DNA of 46,828 nucleotides from Chitinispirillales bacterium (GCA_031286265.1 JAITUP010000159.1:1-46828), one strand, 5' to 3'. Positions 24,463 to 33,204 are shown, numbered from the stretch's first letter. Notes: generated from the letters alone by a model not told the origin. A program made the numbers and translations.

Positions 24463-26034
24463 ATGATTAAATTTGTCAAAAAAGTCGCGCCGGCTCTCGC
24501 GCTGTGCGTCTTCACGTTCTCGTTGCACACATCGGCGCATCATCATCGCGGCCAAAACAGATACGCGCAGGCCCAGACCGAGCCCGCGGTGGCAGAGCAG
24601 GCGTATCAAGCCGCCTCTCCCGCACAAGCAAGGCCCGGACAGGGAAGGCCGGCGCAAGCCGAACCGCTGAAAACCACCGCCGACGACCGTCAAAACGTCG
24701 AGGTTACCATATACAATAGCGACCTCGGCCTCGTTAAGGAGCACCGCGCCGTGCGGATCGCGGCGGGGGAAGGGGAACTGCAATTTATCGATGTGCCGAC
24801 GCGAATAAACCCCGTAACCGTCCACATCAATCCGCTTGGGAACGCGCCGGATTTCATCGTGCTTGAGCAAAACTACGAATTTGATCTCATCAGTCACGCG
24901 AAATTGATGGAAAAATATATCGGCAAAATGGTAAAAATAAAGCACTGGAATCAATACCATGATCGTTATGATATTGTCGACGCGGAACTTTTGAGTGTGG
25001 CTAACGGCGAGGTTTTCAGGATAGACGGCGAAATTTTCCTCGGTCACCCCGGTATAAAAATCCTCCCCGAGATTCCCGGCAACCTGATAAGCCGCCCCAC
25101 GCTTTCGTGGATATACCGCAGCAGGTCCGGCGGTGTGCAACAGCTTGAAGTGTCTTATTTGACGAGTGGAATGAACTGGAACGCCGACTATATCCTCTTA
25201 GTTTCCGACGGGCACGATCGAGCCGGGCTATCCGGCTGGGTTACCGTGAACAACCGTAGCGGCGCGGAGTTTGAGAACGCGAAACTCAAGCTCGTGGCGG
25301 GAAATGTCAACCGTGTGCGTCCTCAGGCAGTATCGAGAGCAAGGTCGTTTGAATTTGAAGGCGTTACCGAGGATGCGGTCGCTTTTAGCGCGCCGCCTCC
25401 CGCGTTTGTCCAAAGCGAAGTATTTGAATACCACATGTATGACCTGCAACGCCCCACTACCCTGAAGAATAACCAGACAAAGCAGATAAGCCTCATGGAG
25501 GCGCAGGGCGTTACCATAGAAAAAGAGTACACTACATCCGGCTCCGCGGTTAGGGGCCGCGGCGGGGCGGGCGGCGGACCCGTCAAACAGCCGGTGATCG
25601 CGTTTTTCAAGTTCAAAAATTCAAGCGATAACCAGCTCGGCGACCCGTTGCCAGCGGGGGTGGTCAGGCTATACACCGCCGATAATCAAGGCCGCCAGCA
25701 GTTCATAGGCGAAGACCGGATACAGCACACACCCAGAGACGAAGAAATACGCCTCAGGGCAGGCGAGGCGTTTGATATCGTGGCGGAGCGTACACAGGTT
25801 GATTTCAGGCAGATTACCAATCGGCAGCATGAAATAGAGTGGACGATCGCCGTCCGTAATCGCAAGAGCGAGGATATCACGGTCGGTATATTGGAAAGCG
25901 CGCACGGTACGTGGGAAATAAGGCAGTCAACCCATCGGCACACGAGGACAGACGCCAACAATTTCAGATTCGACGTGCCGGTGAAAGCGGGAGAAGAGGT
26001 TATCGTTAGATACAGAGTAAGGATAGGGAGCTAA
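24463..26034 (+). CDS. Secreted DUF4139-type protein, paralogue 1
   Basis: 523 residues from ATG 24463, which begins a signal peptide (MIKFVKKVAPALALCVFTFS). A His- and Gln-rich linker follows to about residue 70. The rest matches DUF4139-type proteins: VEVTIYNSDLGLVKEHRAV, LQFIDVPTRINPVTVHI, PTLSWIYRSRSGG, LEVSYLTSGMNWNADYILLV, LSGWVTVNNRSGAEFENAKLKLVAG and a C-terminal IEWTIAVRNRKSEDITVGI. The family is predicted to fold into beta domains in the envelope; function unknown. The gene is followed after five bases by a close paralogue, so the pair is a tandem duplication in one operon. Confidence 0.82.
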   Translation: MIKFVKKVAPALALCVFTFSLHTSAHHHRGQNRYAQAQTEPAVAEQAYQAASPAQARPGQGRPAQAEPLKTTADDRQNVEVTIYNSDLGLVKEHRAVRIAAGEGELQFIDVPTRINPVTVHINPLGNAPDFIVLEQNYEFDLISHAKLMEKYIGKMVKIKHWNQYHDRYDIVDAELLSVANGEVFRIDGEIFLGHPGIKILPEIPGNLISRPTLSWIYRSRSGGVQQLEVSYLTSGMNWNADYILLVSDGHDRAGLSGWVTVNNRSGAEFENAKLKLVAGNVNRVRPQAVSRARSFEFEGVTEDAVAFSAPPPAFVQSEVFEYHMYDLQRPTTLKNNQTKQISLMEAQGVTIEKEYTTSGSAVRGRGGAGGGPVKQPVIAFFKFKNSSDNQLGDPLPAGVVRLYTADNQGRQQFIGEDRIQHTPRDEEIRLRAGEAFDIVAERTQVDFRQITNRQHEIEWTIAVRNRKSEDITVGILESAHGTWEIRQSTHRHTRTDANNFRFDVPVKAGEEVIVRYRVRIGS

Positions 26035-26039
26035 CTTTT

Positions 26040-27560
26040 ATGATGAAAATCGCGAAATTAATCATATCCGCGCTGATTTTGATATGCTCGTGCGCGTCCA
26101 CCGGCCAAATGGCTCAAACCGAGTCCATGCATACCGGCGCCGCACAGGACAGGCCCACGTCGAGACGAGCGGCCCGAACCGAGTCCGCGCAACCGAGACT
26201 CGCGCAAGTCGATCCAAAGAAAAGCGCTGCCGACGATCGTCAGGCCGTCGAGGTTACCATTTATAATAGCGATCTCGGTCTTGTTAAAGAATTGCGCAAT
26301 GTTCGGGTTGGAGCGGGGGAAGGGGAACTGCAATTTATCGACGTGCCGACGCAAATAAACCCCGTAACAGTCCATATCAACCCGCTCGGGAACGCGCCGG
26401 ACTTCGTCGTGCTTGAACAGAATTATGAGTATGACCTCATCAGTCACGAAAAATTGATGGAGAAGTATATCGGCAGGATGATAAAAATAAAGCATTGGAA
26501 TCAATTCCATGATCGTTACGATATCATCGACGCGGAGCTTTTGAGTGTGGCTAACGGTGAAGTTTTCAGGATTGACGGCGAAATTTTTCTCGGTCACCCC
26601 GGCACAAAAATTCTCCCCGAGATTCCCGGCAATCTGATAAGCCGCCCTACGCTTTCGTGGATATACCGCAGCAAGTCCGGCGGAGAAAAGCAGCTTGAAG
26701 TTTCCTATCTGACCGGCGGAATGAACTGGAACGCGGATTATATTCTCTTAGTTTCCGACGGGCATGACAGGGCGGGGCTTTCCGGCTGGGTCACTGTAAA
26801 CAACCGCAGCGGCGCGGAATTTGAAGACGCGAAACTCAAACTCGTGGCGGGGAACGTCAATCGCGTGCCTGTTGGCCGCAGAGGCCTGTCGGGCATCAGC
26901 AGTGGCTTCGGCGGCGGCGTTGATGTTGCCAATGATGCCGGTTTCGTGCAGTCCGAGGTTTTTGAATACCATATATACGACCTGCAACGCCCCACCACCC
27001 TAAAGAATAACCAGACAAAACAGATAAACTTAATGGAAGCGCAAGGCGTTACCATAGTGAAAGAATACACCACGTCCCCAACGGTTTTCCGCTCCGAAAG
27101 CGGGCCGGTCAGACAACCGGTGATCACGTTTTTCACATTCGAAAACTCGCGAGAAAATCAGTTGGGTAATCCGTTGCCGGCAGGAATAATCAGGCTATAC
27201 ACCGCCGATAATCAGGGCCGCCAACAATTTATAGGCGAAGACCGCATAAACCACACCCCAAGAGACGAAGAAATGCGATTAAGAGCCGGTGAGGCGTTCG
27301 ACATAGTGGCTGAACGCACACAAACCGATTTCAGGCAGATAACCACACGGCAGCATGAGATAGAGTGGACAATAGCCGTCCGCAACCGCAAAAGCGAAGA
27401 CATCACGGTAGGCGTATTGGAAGGAGCGCACGATACGTGGGAAATAAGGGAGTCGACCCATCAGCACACAAGGATAGACGCCAATAACTTTAGATTCGAC
27501 GTGCCGGTGAAAGCGGGGGAAGAGGTTATTGTCAGGTACAGGATACGTATGGGAATTTGA
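26040..27560 (+). CDS. Secreted DUF4139-type lipoprotein, paralogue 2
   Basis: 506 residues, largely identical to the preceding protein from VEVTIYNSDLGLVKE to the end. The N-terminus differs: MMKIAKLIISALILICSCAS reads as a lipoprotein signal with Cys near residue 19, so this copy is probably lipid-anchored while the first is not. The middle insert after NVNRV also differs (glycine-rich GISSGFGGGV here). The high similarity of the rest at DNA level points to a recent duplication or gene conversion. A dispersed palindromic repeat follows the stop. Confidence 0.82.
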   Translation: MMKIAKLIISALILICSCASTGQMAQTESMHTGAAQDRPTSRRAARTESAQPRLAQVDPKKSAADDRQAVEVTIYNSDLGLVKELRNVRVGAGEGELQFIDVPTQINPVTVHINPLGNAPDFVVLEQNYEYDLISHEKLMEKYIGRMIKIKHWNQFHDRYDIIDAELLSVANGEVFRIDGEIFLGHPGTKILPEIPGNLISRPTLSWIYRSKSGGEKQLEVSYLTGGMNWNADYILLVSDGHDRAGLSGWVTVNNRSGAEFEDAKLKLVAGNVNRVPVGRRGLSGISSGFGGGVDVANDAGFVQSEVFEYHIYDLQRPTTLKNNQTKQINLMEAQGVTIVKEYTTSPTVFRSESGPVRQPVITFFTFENSRENQLGNPLPAGIIRLYTADNQGRQQFIGEDRINHTPRDEEMRLRAGEAFDIVAERTQTDFRQITTRQHEIEWTIAVRNRKSEDITVGVLEGAHDTWEIRESTHQHTRIDANNFRFDVPVKAGEEVIVRYRIRMGI

Positions 27561-27564
27561 AGTT

Positions 27565-27670
27565 TATATAGTAGTCCCATTTTTAAAATAGCACCTGTAT
27601 CGCCCGACGGCTGCACGTTACTCCGTGATGTCGCCGGACAACGAGAGGGCATTTAAAAGTGGAATGTGAC
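27565..27670. repeat. Dispersed intergenic palindromic element, copy 2
   Basis: Second copy of 2331-2432. Core 27602-27643 (starting GCCCGACGGCTGCACG) differs at two positions. The arms (TTTTTAAAATAGCACC and its partner near 27647-27665) are again inverted repeats with different sequence details. Confidence 0.75.
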
Positions 27671-27708
27671 TATAGAAAGCACAACAGAAAACAAGGGAGT
27701 TGAAAGCA

Positions 27709-28035
27709 ATGGGACAGAAATTCGCGGCGGCGTTTTTTCCTAAAAAATTGGCGAGAATAGAGAAGAGGCGCGCCAACTCGCTCGACGTGGCGCTTACAAG
27801 CGAGCAGATTGCGTCGCTGTTCTCAATGAGGTTCAACCGAAAGCCGCTCTACCAGTCGATTGAGGATTTTTATGCGCCGGAATACGCGGAAGCGCTACGG
27901 GCCGGAGCCGCGCCGGCGGAACTGGCGAAGATTAAACGCTATCGTGGGCCGACCCAAAAAGAGGTCAACCTGCTTTTCAACGACATCCACGCCAAAGAAG
28001 AGATCTACGAGTGTAGCGGATCAAACGACGAATAG
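27709..28035 (+). CDS. Conserved-looking protein of unknown function
   Basis: 108 residues from ATG 27709, with GGGAG nine bases upstream. It is basic at the N-terminus (FAAAFFPKKLARIEKRR) and helical throughout, with no signal peptide or membrane segment and no recognised motif. A GC-rich hairpin follows the stop. Codon use resembles the core genes, so it is probably native and real. Confidence 0.6.
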   Translation: MGQKFAAAFFPKKLARIEKRRANSLDVALTSEQIASLFSMRFNRKPLYQSIEDFYAPEYAEALRAGAAPAELAKIKRYRGPTQKEVNLLFNDIHAKEEIYECSGSNDE

Positions 28036-28036
28036 G

Positions 28037-28054
28037 GGCCGCCAAAAAGCGGCC
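28037..28054 (+). terminator. GC-rich hairpin after the 27709 gene
   Basis: GGCCGC and GCGGCC with a 6-base loop, one base after the stop codon. A loose T-rich run begins only 10 bases later, so termination is plausible but weakly supported. It also lies at the end of the convergent cheX gene. Confidence 0.5.
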
Positions 28055-28066
28055 GTCCTGCGAGTT

Positions 28067-28543
28067 TTATTTCTTCGCTTCCGGCGTTTTGAGCGATATT
28101 TCCATGGCAAACTCGCCGAGTTTCGACAGAATCGGCACCACGAACGTGGGGACGCCGCTCATCGACGCGACGGAATGGCTTCTCCCTATGACGACCTTGG
28201 GCAACGAAATCGAGAGATTGTATTTTTGGGCGGTCAGGTATTGCTTGGCGTTCCCGGCAACGATGTTCACAAGTTCGCCGATGCCGTCGGTCACCTCGTC
28301 GCCCATATCCGTAACTTCCATACCGAGAAGCGCGGAAACCGTCCTCAAGGCCACATCCTGCGGGAAACTCAAGCAGATCGACCCCGCGGCCTCACCCGAC
28401 AGGCCGATTACGCCGGTAACGTCGAAAGTATGCAGCGCGTTGTTTTTGATCGCCAGCGTACCCGCATGGCTCTCGACATTCAACATCTTCTGCAGCGTTT
28501 CAATAGTAGACATTATAAACGGATTAACATACGATACGTCCAT
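28067..28543 (-). CDS. CheX-like chemotaxis phosphatase family protein
   Basis: 158 residues from ATG 28543, with GAAGGGG upstream; longer starts lack support. The diagnostic phosphatase motif of CheC/CheX proteins, E-x-x-N, is present in EVTDGIGELVNIVAGNAK, preceded by SICLSFPQDVALRTVSALLG. These proteins remove phosphate from CheY-type regulators or act in other two-component systems. No other chemotaxis gene is in the window, and in non-motile relatives the family serves uncharacterised signalling, so the partner is unknown. Confidence 0.88.
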   Translation of the reverse strand: MDVSYVNPFIMSTIETLQKMLNVESHAGTLAIKNNALHTFDVTGVIGLSGEAAGSICLSFPQDVALRTVSALLGMEVTDMGDEVTDGIGELVNIVAGNAKQYLTAQKYNLSISLPKVVIGRSHSVASMSGVPTFVVPILSKLGEFAMEISLKTPEAKK

Positions 28544-28652
28544 TACAACACCCCTTCCCCGTATTAGGCGCTGGCGGTAGACACTTACATTATGGGACCA
28601 ACAACACCGCTGTAATATAATATGTCGCGAGGCGCACAAGTGCAAATATTTT

Positions 28653-29096
28653 TTAATCCATAGAGATTTCCACTTGCCGCATTTCAATCCCCGCTTCCTC
28701 CGCGACTTTCAATACGCGCTCGTCTCTGTAAAATTCCAGATACGATATGCGTTTAATGCCGCTGTTGGCGATCAGCTTGAAACAATCCCAGCAGGGTGAC
28801 GCCGTGACGTATATGTCGGCGCCGTCTATCCGCACCCCGTTTTTGGCGGCCTGAATGATCGCGTTCGCCTCGGCGTGGACGGTGGCTATGCAGTGACCGT
28901 CTTCCATTATGTGGCCCGCGTCGTCGCAGTGCGGCATCCCTCTCACGCTGCCGTTGTATCCGGTCGACAGGATCGTTTTATCCCTAACTATGACCGCTCC
29001 CACGTTTTTCCTGTCGCACGTAGACCGTGTGGCGACCTGTACGGCAATCTGCATGAAATATGCGTCCCAGGGTAGCCGTTTTTTCGTGTTCGTCAT
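28653..29096 (-). CDS. dCMP deaminase family protein
   Basis: 147-residue zinc-dependent deaminase that should convert dCMP to dUMP for dTTP synthesis. The zinc motif is HAE at residues 74-76 with PCWDC at 101-105; RSTCDRKNVGAVIVRD and TGYNGSVRGMPHCDD are typical of the dCMP deaminase (ComEB) branch and provide further ligands. The start ATG overlaps the rpiB stop as ATGA, so the two genes are coupled. Confidence 0.93.
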   Translation of the reverse strand: MTNTKKRLPWDAYFMQIAVQVATRSTCDRKNVGAVIVRDKTILSTGYNGSVRGMPHCDDAGHIMEDGHCIATVHAEANAIIQAAKNGVRIDGADIYVTASPCWDCFKLIANSGIKRISYLEFYRDERVLKVAEEAGIEMRQVEISMD

Positions 29097-29539
29097 AATT
29101 CGTCCAGCATTCTGACCCGTTTTTCATGCCGCCCGCCCTCGAACGTGCCGCTCAGCCACGCGTCTAATATCGCAAGAGACACCTCTTCCGCCATCGTTCT
29201 CGATCCGAGCACCAAAACGTTCGAATCGTTGTGCGCCCGGCTCATGGCTCCCATCTCGGGGGTGAAGCACAGCGCCGCCCGCACGTTTTTGTACCGATTG
29301 GCCATGATGGACGCCCCCACGCCCGTTCCGCAGAACAGAACGCCCCGGTCGAACTCCCCGCCGCCGACCTTTTTCGCCAAATCCGCGGCAAAAACAGGGT
29401 AATCGTCTGCCGCGTCGTAGACCGTAGCGCCACAGTCCTGCACGTTGAAGCCCTTCTTGATCAGGTGTTTTTTGACGATTTCCTTGAGTTCAAATCCGGC
29501 GTGGTCGCCGGCGACACATATTTTTTGCGAATTTTTCAT
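29093..29539 (-). CDS. rpiB: Ribose 5-phosphate isomerase B
   Basis: 148 residues from ATG 29539, with GGGAG upstream. It interconverts ribose 5-phosphate and ribulose 5-phosphate in the pentose phosphate pathway. DHAGFELK at 12-19, the catalytic Cys at about 70 in FCGTGVGASI, and ARLCF-like ALCFTPEMGAMSRAHNDSNVL are signature stretches of the LacAB/RpiB family. It precedes the dCMP deaminase with a 4-base overlap. Confidence 0.94.
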   Translation of the reverse strand: MKNSQKICVAGDHAGFELKEIVKKHLIKKGFNVQDCGATVYDAADDYPVFAADLAKKVGGGEFDRGVLFCGTGVGASIMANRYKNVRAALCFTPEMGAMSRAHNDSNVLVLGSRTMAEEVSLAILDAWLSGTFEGGRHEKRVRMLDEL

Positions 29540-29660
29540 AAAACTCCCGTGTGAATTTATTATATTGATTATGTGTGAGTAAATATAATAAATGGCTATT
29601 TTAGGAGCGGCGTTTTTTTTCTGTAACAAAAACCTTGTTTGGAAGGTCTAATATTTAAAG

Positions 29661-30212
29661 GTGAACGAAATTGACGGTACCACTATAGAAAGGGCAAAAC
29701 GGGGCAACGCATTGGCGTTCAGGAGCTTGTATGCGCACTACTCACCTTTTGTTTGGAGACTGTGTTACAGGTCCGCAAACGGAGATGCCCAGTGCGCCGA
29801 GGAGATTATGCAGAACACTTTTATTAAAGTTCACCGCTATTTGGGGAGCTTTTCGAGTGGTTCTACGTTCTCCACGTGGCTCTATAAGGTTACGTATAAT
29901 TGTATAAACGAGCATTTCTCGAGAGCGTCCAAATACGATTCACGTATGGTCCGGCTTGAGGAGGAAAACGCGGCGTGCACCAACCCCGGCTCATACGAAG
30001 ACAGCGACTTTGTGAGAAGAATCCTTGCGCCGTTAACTGAAGCGGAGCGATTTCTGCTCACAGCGCGAGAGGTAGACGGAATGTCTTATGAGGAGTTAGC
30101 CGAGGTATTCGGACTCAGCGAGGGTGCGTTGCGGACGAGAATAGCGCGGCTGAAATCGGATATCAGGGAACGTGTCGAGCGGCTGGATCGAGAGCCTGTC
30201 GTCGGCGTTTAA
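29661..30212 (+). CDS. ECF-type RNA polymerase sigma factor
   Basis: 183 residues from GTG 29661. Region 2 is seen in ALAFRSLYAHYSPFVWRLCYR and QNTFIKVHRYLGSF...FSTWLYKVTYN, and region 4 in LTEAERFLLTAREVDGMSYEELAEVF followed by SEGALRTRIARL, the DNA-binding helix-turn-helix. It lies first in a set with a small membrane protein and a Spy-like periplasmic protein, which suggests control of an envelope-stress response. The ribosome binding site is weak (GGAAGG 13 bases upstream). Confidence 0.93.
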   Translation: MNEIDGTTIERAKRGNALAFRSLYAHYSPFVWRLCYRSANGDAQCAEEIMQNTFIKVHRYLGSFSSGSTFSTWLYKVTYNCINEHFSRASKYDSRMVRLEEENAACTNPGSYEDSDFVRRILAPLTEAERFLLTAREVDGMSYEELAEVFGLSEGALRTRIARLKSDIRERVERLDREPVVGV

Positions 30213-30314
30213 GATGAAATAACAACGGCTGCATACACGTAACGTTTTTGTTCGTTATCGGCCATATTACATACTGCACACCCGGATACGGTGTGGCGGA
30301 AGAAAGGAAAAAAT

Positions 30315-30734
30315 ATGGAATCGACAAGAGAAAAAGCGTTCTACGACACCTTGAGCATCGTTCCGGACGTCCCGGAGCAGGTGTTTGCGAATGTAGAACG
30401 TAGCGTACGCATTTCAGGCGTCAAGCGGCGCACACTGCTCGCGGCGTGTCTTTTGCTCGCCTTTATCGTTCCGGCGTTTGTGATCTGGCAATTGGACACG
30501 TCGACAGTCAGCGCAAAAGAGTATACCTCTATGGATGAACTCATGTATGCGCTCGAATTCCTGATTGGCGACGAAAACACCGACTACGACTACCTGTTCG
30601 ACATCGACATCGACGTAGCCGATGACGACGGTAACGGCAAAGCGCTAACAATGTCCGGAAACAGGATGTCGGTCGGCGATTCGAGGGGCGGCGCGTTACA
30701 AGTTCATGGAAAGGAACGGTCAAATGAGGATTAA
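30315..30734 (+). CDS. Single-pass membrane protein, candidate anti-sigma factor
   Basis: 139 residues from ATG 30315, with AAAGGAAA upstream. A short cytoplasmic N-terminus (about 40 residues) precedes one membrane segment (TLLAACLLLAFIVPAFVIWQ) and an acidic extracytoplasmic tail rich in Asp. There is no zinc-binding anti-sigma motif (H-x3-C-x2-C), but location directly after the ECF sigma gene and the topology fit an anti-sigma role. This is inference from context. Its 3' end overlaps the next start by 11 bases. Confidence 0.7.
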   Translation: MESTREKAFYDTLSIVPDVPEQVFANVERSVRISGVKRRTLLAACLLLAFIVPAFVIWQLDTSTVSAKEYTSMDELMYALEFLIGDENTDYDYLFDIDIDVADDDGNGKALTMSGNRMSVGDSRGGALQVHGKERSNED

Positions 30735-31128
30735 GAACTTTATATATTTGGCGTTTGCCGCCATTGTATTGCTGCCGACCCTCGGGTTGGCCGATACCGG
30801 CAGGCGGGAACATCCGGCAAGGCAGGTATGGGAGGAACTGAACCTCACCCCCGAACAGGAGGCCAAATTCAGGGACATCAACGCGAGACATGCCCCCGCC
30901 AGAAGGGAACACGCGAGACTGATGGAGGAAGTGCGGACAAGGATCAATCAGGAACTCCTGAAAGACAGGCCAAACAGAAATCTGCTCGCCCAGTGGGCCG
31001 GGCAGATGGGCGAGTATCAGAAGAGAATGAACATCGCGTCCGTCAACCACATGTTAGATGTAAAAGGTGTGCTGACGCCGGAGCAATTCAAGATGTTCAC
31101 CGACAGGGTGTCGATCGGACGCAATTAA
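30724..31128 (+). CDS. Spy/CpxP-like periplasmic protein (LTxxQ type)
   Basis: 134 residues from ATG 30724, with AAGGA upstream (ATG 30706 is possible). A signal peptide (FIYLAFAAIVLLPTLGLA) is followed by helices with the two LTPEQ-type motifs: LNLTPEQEAKF near residue 42 and GVLTPEQFKMF near 117. Such proteins are periplasmic chaperones or stress or metal sensors, often under control of envelope-stress systems. Its place behind the ECF sigma and membrane protein fits that. A GC-rich hairpin follows. Confidence 0.82.
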   Translation: MRIKNFIYLAFAAIVLLPTLGLADTGRREHPARQVWEELNLTPEQEAKFRDINARHAPARREHARLMEEVRTRINQELLKDRPNRNLLAQWAGQMGEYQKRMNIASVNHMLDVKGVLTPEQFKMFTDRVSIGRN

Positions 31129-31133
31129 AGGGC

Positions 31134-31160
31134 AAGGAGGGGGGCCTCCGAACCAGCCCC
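31134..31160. terminator. Hairpin between convergent spy-like and lolA-like genes
   Basis: GGGGGC pairs with GCCCCC across about 10 bases, with a nested GGAGG/CCTCC alternative. No long T-run follows, so it may serve both directions weakly. Confidence 0.5.
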
Positions 31161-31161
31161 C

Positions 31162-31917
31162 TTACCGTTCCAAGTTTCTTTGCGTGAACACAGCGTCCGG
31201 TATCGGCTGATCTATAATGACGTTTCTCATCACAAATGTTGTTTTGCTATTCCTCCTCAACAAATCCCGCATTTCCACCCTGACCGGGAAACGTCTGCCG
31301 CCTATGACTTCCACTTCTATCAGATTGTAGTCCTTGAGTTTGGCGCCAGACAGCGCAAAGAGTTCGTAGCGTACTAAATCGCCGGTCTCCTTGTCTATCC
31401 ACAACTTGCGCTTGGGATAACTCTCCGTTCTTCTTTTCGCCGTGAGGTCAAGCACCCATGCGTCCCTGCCGTTGATTTTTTCCGAGCCGGACAATATGGC
31501 GTTGTATCGGCTTGCGAGCGTCTCGTTGTTTATCGCGTCCTCGTAGGACATGTCCGAACCCATCATCGATTCTCTGAGCATGTGGCCGGAGATGAGCATC
31601 ACGCCTTCGGTATCGGGCGAATATACGAAGAGCCTGCCGCCGCGCCGGAGGTACCTTGTGCCTCTGTCTTCGGGATTCGTAAATTCGATAAAACTGTCGG
31701 CATTTTCCCGCGCCCACGCCTTCATGGTTTTCACAAAGCGGCGATTATTGTGCTCAATTATCATTTCGCCTTCGTATTCGATGGTAGTGAAAATCTCGTT
31801 GCCGTCGATCTGACGCAGCAGTTCATCCGCGGTAGGCGTTCTGGAAAATGTGGGTATTGCCGCCACTAACAGTGTTAGCATTAGCGGTATGATTGGGGAT
31901 GTGTTTTTTGAGGTCAT
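31162..31917 (-). CDS. LolA-like outer membrane lipoprotein-sorting protein
   Basis: 251 residues from ATG 31917, with AAGGAG 8 bases upstream. A signal peptide (SPIIPLMLTLLVAAIPTF) leads into a LolA/LolB-like fold of the outer-membrane lipoprotein-sorting group: ADELLRQIDGNEIFTTIEYEG, VKTMKAWARENADSFIEF, YLRRGGRLFVYSPDTEGVMLIS and KLWIDKETGDLVRYELFAL. Members often sit beside transport or stress genes of the envelope. It converges on the ECF sigma set and has its own strong promoter. Confidence 0.85.
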   Translation of the reverse strand: MTSKNTSPIIPLMLTLLVAAIPTFSRTPTADELLRQIDGNEIFTTIEYEGEMIIEHNNRRFVKTMKAWARENADSFIEFTNPEDRGTRYLRRGGRLFVYSPDTEGVMLISGHMLRESMMGSDMSYEDAINNETLASRYNAILSGSEKINGRDAWVLDLTAKRRTESYPKRKLWIDKETGDLVRYELFALSGAKLKDYNLIEVEVIGGRRFPVRVEMRDLLRRNSKTTFVMRNVIIDQPIPDAVFTQRNLER

Positions 31918-31956
31918 GACGTTCTCCTTGAAATTTTTTTTAGAGCCTTTAGTGAC

Positions 31957-31985
31957 AATATACGTAAAATTGAATCGGATGTCAA
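31957..31985 (-). promoter_or_regulatory. Sigma-70-type promoter of the LolA-like gene
   Basis: Reverse strand TTGACA (31985-31980) and TATATT (31962-31957) are 17 bases apart, about 40 bases upstream of the ATG at 31917. This is the best consensus promoter in the window. Confidence 0.75.
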
Positions 31986-32301
31986 TAGCAAAAATGAAAC
32001 TTGGAAAAAATAAATAATGAACGGTCAAATCCCACGAACCAAATAAGTTCCTGCCGATACCGGTGGGCGCGGTTGGGGTGCCCGTTTTTTTTAAAAACCT
32101 TTTTTTTAAAATGTGTCGCCTAACCCTCTTTGATGTTGACTTTGACGTTGACGTTGATTTTAAAGACGGTTGGAAACCAAAAAGAACAGGCTATGGGATG
32201 ATAGTGTTTTGGAATTTATGAGATATTTTTTTTAATACATATTGATTTTCCTCACAAAGCATATTATATTGATAGTACATGAGTCTAAATGAAGCCGGGG
32301 C

Positions 32302-32628
32302 ATGAAAATGACTGAAACCGTCAAAAAAGAACTCGACAAAATCGTAAGCACACTGGTCGAAACGGGGATCGTAACCAAAATCATCCTGTTTGGCTCACAT
32401 GCCCGTGGAGAAGGAACTGATGAAAGCGATATTGATTTATGTATCCTCTCATCAGCAGAAAAGCACCCGATTGATTTGATGAAGCAGTTTAACAGAAAAT
32501 TATGGGGGATAAAAAAACGGCCGATGGATTTGCTGGCGTATAATCAAGACTATTTTTACCGCCATGCAAAACGGTCAACATCTTTTGAATACGAAATTGC
32601 AGAAAACGGAGTATCAATATATGGCTGA
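32302..32628 (+). CDS. MNT-type nucleotidyltransferase, antitoxin of a HEPN/MNT pair
   Basis: 108 residues (ATG 32302; ATG 32308 has better spacing to GGGG). The minimal nucleotidyltransferase motif is IILFGSHARGEGTDESDIDL with the two catalytic Asp residues, and MDLLAYNQDYF supplies the third acidic position. In characterised systems such enzymes AMPylate and silence the HEPN RNase partner. The next gene overlaps by eight bases and encodes a HEPN protein. The promoter region is AT-rich with TATATTG near 32265. Confidence 0.9.
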   Translation: MKMTETVKKELDKIVSTLVETGIVTKIILFGSHARGEGTDESDIDLCILSSAEKHPIDLMKQFNRKLWGIKKRPMDLLAYNQDYFYRHAKRSTSFEYEIAENGVSIYG

Positions 32629-33034
32629 TAGCCTTGATGTCCTAAAATGGATTAAATTTGCTCAAAATGATTACGAGGCTGCCGTAATATTGTCAGAGCG
32701 ATTTCGCCCTCCAATAGAAGCAGTGTGCTATCATTGCCAACAATCAGCCGAAAAAATTTTGAAAGCATATGTTATTGCCCAAACAGGTAAGCGGGAAAAA
32801 ACGCATAATCTTGAATTAGTACTTAATGAATGTCTACCGTATTCAACAGATTTTAGTGCTCTCATAAACAATTGCTTAGATTTAAACCCGTATCTAAGCC
32901 TCGCACGTTACCCATCCACGATAGAACCGACCGCACACCACATGAAACAAGCCATAAAAGACGCAGGCGAAATATTGGAATTTACAAAGGCGAAACTGAA
33001 AGAAATAGGGTATGAATATTGCCCGGAAAATTAG
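32621..33034 (+). CDS. HEPN-domain protein, toxin of a HEPN/MNT pair
   Basis: 137 residues from ATG 32621. HEPN features: WIKFAQNDYEAAVIL, AVCYHCQQSAEKILKAYVI and THNLELVLNEC, then ARYPSTIEPTAHHMKQAI. It is all helical and would form a dimeric RNase or be an inactive structural HEPN. The canonical R-x4-6-H motif is not obvious, so this belongs to the H-x-QQAAEK branch, whose activity is less certain. It is coupled to the nucleotidyltransferase gene by an 8-base overlap. Confidence 0.88.
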   Translation: MADSLDVLKWIKFAQNDYEAAVILSERFRPPIEAVCYHCQQSAEKILKAYVIAQTGKREKTHNLELVLNECLPYSTDFSALINNCLDLNPYLSLARYPSTIEPTAHHMKQAIKDAGEILEFTKAKLKEIGYEYCPEN

Positions 33035-33066
33035 CGTTTTATTCCGCTTGAGGTTTCGCGCCATGA

Positions 33067-33204
33067 GATATTGACGGCAGTGACGAATTAAAATTATGGC
33101 TGGCGTTGTTTAACGCCAAAACGGAAGAAGAGTTGATAACACTTCAAAATATCGGAGGTGCAATTATGGTACAAGCAGTCGAAGCGTATCGCCACATTTC
33201 TGCG
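33067..33204 (+). pseudogene. C-terminal fragment of an Rpn/PDDEXK-family transposase-like gene, copy 1
   Basis: From 33067 the frame reads DGSDELKLWLALFNAKTEEE, then LITLQNIGG and AVEAYRHISA, the typical end of Rpn-type PD-(D/E)XK proteins (LWLxFLNAKTEEEL, then a Val/Ala-rich helix). Upstream is a stop and no N-terminal nuclease core. It ends where it meets the antisense yhcG fragment. A second fragment lies at 35768. Confidence 0.75.

Noticed and set aside
32151-32190. Tandem GTTGAC-like repeats as a CRISPR or iteron array
   Set aside because: Only three or four imperfect GTTGA units with no constant spacing; no cas or replication gene nearby.
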